NCBI RefSeq assembly: GCF_004366595.1
Contig: NZ_SORE01000002.1
Span: 365,886-429,885 of the forward strand
DNA from: Paraburkholderia rhizosphaerae
Lineage (GTDB): Bacteria; Pseudomonadota; Gammaproteobacteria; Burkholderiales; Burkholderiaceae
Direction of reading: 5' to 3'
Length of the DNA stretch: 64,000 nt
A program made the position numbers and the translations under genes. Positions 62,484 to 64,000 of the stretch are shown here, piece by piece; positions within the stretch are counted from its first letter, which is position 1, and every line of letters starts with the position of its first letter. Below the pieces are notes generated by a model. That model was not told where the DNA came from. It worked only from the letters and a program-made list of their open reading frames with translations, and ran no database searches.

Positions 62484-62912
62484 CTAGTGCTTGTGCTTGC
62501 TCTTTTCATGCTGATGCGCGTCTTCGTCGAGTGCGCGTTCCGCAGCCTCGCCGACACGGCCGCAGTAGTAAAGATGCACGCCGATTGCGAGTGAGTCGTT
62601 GCGGATTTCATGAAATGCCTTCCACGCGTTGGTGGGGTTCCGGAAAACCAGATAGTGGGCTTGCTGCGAGATCAGCCGCGCAACTTCATGCAAACCATGG
62701 CCGTGCAACTGGTCGACGAGCGCGTCGAGGCTGTCGTGCGTGCGCGCATCGGTGCGCGGGTAAAGCATGTGCAGCACCGCGATCTTTTCAGTGGCGAGCG
62801 CCGCCGACATCGCCAGCACGATATCCTGATGATTCAGCGCAGTGACAATCGCCTCTTCCTGCTCGCCGGTATCGGGAAAAAGCGCTTCCATATTCAGTGT
62901 CATTCTTGACAT
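62484..62912 (-). CDS. Unknown protein with His/Lys-rich tail
   Basis: A 142-aa protein that I do not recognise. It is helical in appearance, without signal peptide or membrane segment, and contains paired His residues (LDALVDQLHGHGLHEVARL, SQQAHYLVFRN). It ends in an eight-His/Lys-rich tail (EDAHQHEKSKHKH) that could bind metal. Starts at 62912 or 62903 are possible. It is convergent with the hydrolase and divergent from gltA. Confidence 0.6.
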   Translation of the reverse strand: MSRMTLNMEALFPDTGEQEEAIVTALNHQDIVLAMSAALATEKIAVLHMLYPRTDARTHDSLDALVDQLHGHGLHEVARLISQQAHYLVFRNPTNAWKAFHEIRNDSLAIGVHLYYCGRVGEAAERALDEDAHQHEKSKHKH

Positions 62913-63264
62913 CCCTGTTCAATAAGTTTCATCGACGCCTGCATTCGACGCGTGTGTGAATCATCACGTGCAGCACGGATGATCCATCGGTGAACGTCAG
63001 TATCGCAGACCGATCCGCGCTATGTATCGTTCCGCCTGGCAAAAGATTGTTGCATTCATGGCATTTTCTTTCATTTTGTCGGCTTTGCATGTTTGTGCGC
63101 ATCGAGCTTCGCGTCACGAGTGTTTCTTTCGGCGGTACTCGTTGTTGCGAATATCGACGCAATGTTGAAGAGGCCGCGCCGTAGAATGCAAATCACCATC
63201 AAAGCGGGCGGCATCTTATTGATGTTATCGGCCGCTGGCTCAATGAATTGAAAGAGGAACTCGA
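62913..63264. promoter_or_regulatory. Upstream region of gltA
   Basis: About 350 bp, AT-richer than the average here, between divergent starts. It should hold the gltA promoter; GAGG lies eight bases before the gltA ATG. No small RNA or gene was recognised. Confidence 0.4.
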
Positions 63265-64000
63265 ATGAACAGCTCAGGCACACACGCGACACTGACTTTT
63301 TCGGATAGCAACGAGAAAATCGAACTTCCGGTTTACAAGGGAACGATGGGCCCGGACGTGGTCGACATTCGCAAGCTATACGGCCAGACCGGCAAGTTCA
63401 CCTATGACCCGGGGTTCATGTCGACAGCGGCGTGCAATTCGGCCATCACGTATATCGATGGGGACAAGGGCGAACTGATGTACCGCGGCTATCCGATCGA
63501 TAGCCTTGCGCAGAATGCGGACTTCCTCGAGACCTGCTATCTGCTGCTGAAGGGCGAACTGCCGAATCCGCAGCAAAAGGAAGCGTTCGTGAAGGCTGTG
63601 ACGAATCACACGATGGTGCACGAGCAGATGCACTTCTTTTTCCGTGGCTTCCGTCGTGACGCGCACCCGATGGCGATTCTGGTCGCCGCGGTCGGCGCGC
63701 TGTCGGCGTTCTATCACGACTCGCTCGACATCACGAACGCAGATCATCGTGAAGTGTCGGCGATCCGCATGATCGCGAAGCTGCCGACGCTGGTGGCAAT
63801 GGCGTACAAGTACAGCATCGGCCAGCCGTTTGTGTATCCGCAGAACGATCTTTCGTACAGCGCGAACTTCATGCGGATGATGTTCTCGACGCCGTCCGAG
63901 GAGTTCAAGGTCAACGACGTGCTGGTGCGCGCGCTCGACCGTATCCTGATCCTGCACGCGGACCACGAGCAGAACGCGTCGACGTCGACTGTGCGTCTGG
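63265..64000 (+). CDS. gltA: Citrate synthase, N-terminal part
   Basis: The first 245 codons of a type II (hexameric) citrate synthase; the gene continues past the window. Features seen: [73 protein letters not shown] and [16 protein letters not shown] with the active-site His. It condenses acetyl-CoA and oxaloacetate at the entry of the TCA cycle. No sdh genes precede it, as they do at the usual Burkholderia gltA locus, so this may be a second copy. Confidence 0.95.
   Translation, partial: MNSSGTHATLTFSDSNEKIELPVYKGTMGPDVVDIRKLYGQTGKFTYDPGFMSTAACNSAITYIDGDKGELMYRGYPIDSLAQNADFLETCYLLLKGELPNPQQKEAFVKAVTNHTMVHEQMHFFFRGFRRDAHPMAILVAAVGALSAFYHDSLDITNADHREVSAIRMIAKLPTLVAMAYKYSIGQPFVYPQNDLSYSANFMRMMFSTPSEEFKVNDVLVRALDRILILHADHEQNASTSTVRL

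Overview
The window is GC-rich and densely coded, and its gene families and neighbourhoods fit a Burkholderia or Paraburkholderia-type betaproteobacterium (inference from DUF4148 proteins, an NasST-controlled nir/nas cluster, CbtBA under a B12 riboswitch and a Burkholderia-like citrate synthase). No rRNA, tRNA, CRISPR array, insertion sequence or phage gene was seen. The window cuts two genes: an MHS/MFS transporter at the left edge and citrate synthase at the right edge.

Region 1 (1-10692) is an L-rhamnose utilisation locus of the non-phosphorylating (oxidative) type. It holds two short-chain dehydrogenases, L-rhamnonate dehydratase, a LysR regulator on the opposite strand, rhamnose mutarotase, a rhamnono-lactonase and a complete sugar ABC importer (ATPase, two permeases, binding protein), closed by a strong hairpin terminator.

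Region 2 (10691-17635) is the most interesting part. A NarL/FixJ response regulator is divergent from two tiny paralogous peptide genes with Gly-Gly leaders. These are followed by an LpxL-like acyltransferase-fold protein, an HlyD-type adaptor, a peptidase-C39 ABC exporter with an intact Cys-His-Asp triad, and a TolC-type outer-membrane channel. It reads as a self-contained system for making, trimming and secreting small peptides, with a possible lipid-modifying or immunity protein. I do not recognise it as a named system.

Region 3 (17749-20437) encodes an IlvD/Edd aldonate dehydratase and a DapA-superfamily enzyme, a likely two-step sugar-acid pathway. Region 4 (20492-28062, minus strand) is nitrate assimilation, transcribed nirB-nirD-nasA-nasT-nasS, with a well-formed sigma-54 -24/-12 element and a possible ANTAR-target hairpin in the nirB leader.

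Region 5 (28292-42370) is a mixed accessory stretch: a dienelactone-hydrolase/SnoaL fusion that has lost its catalytic residues, a B12-riboswitch-controlled cobalt uptake pair (cbtBA) next to a CobC-like phosphatase, a LysR/AEC transporter pair, a DadA-like oxidase, a ferredoxin, an MbfA-like iron exporter, an AcoR-like sigma-54 activator, cytochrome b561 and a purine permease.

Region 6 (42726-64000) has DUF4148 proteins, a slipin-NfeD pair, acyl-CoA synthetase/MmsB/AtoE metabolism, an orphan OmpR-type regulator, an RND efflux operon with an adjacent AraC regulator and a (His-Gly)8 tract in the pump, a stand-alone second MreB, an alpha/beta hydrolase, an unknown His-tailed protein and the start of gltA. 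All assignments come from reading the sequence and family knowledge; no database search was run.
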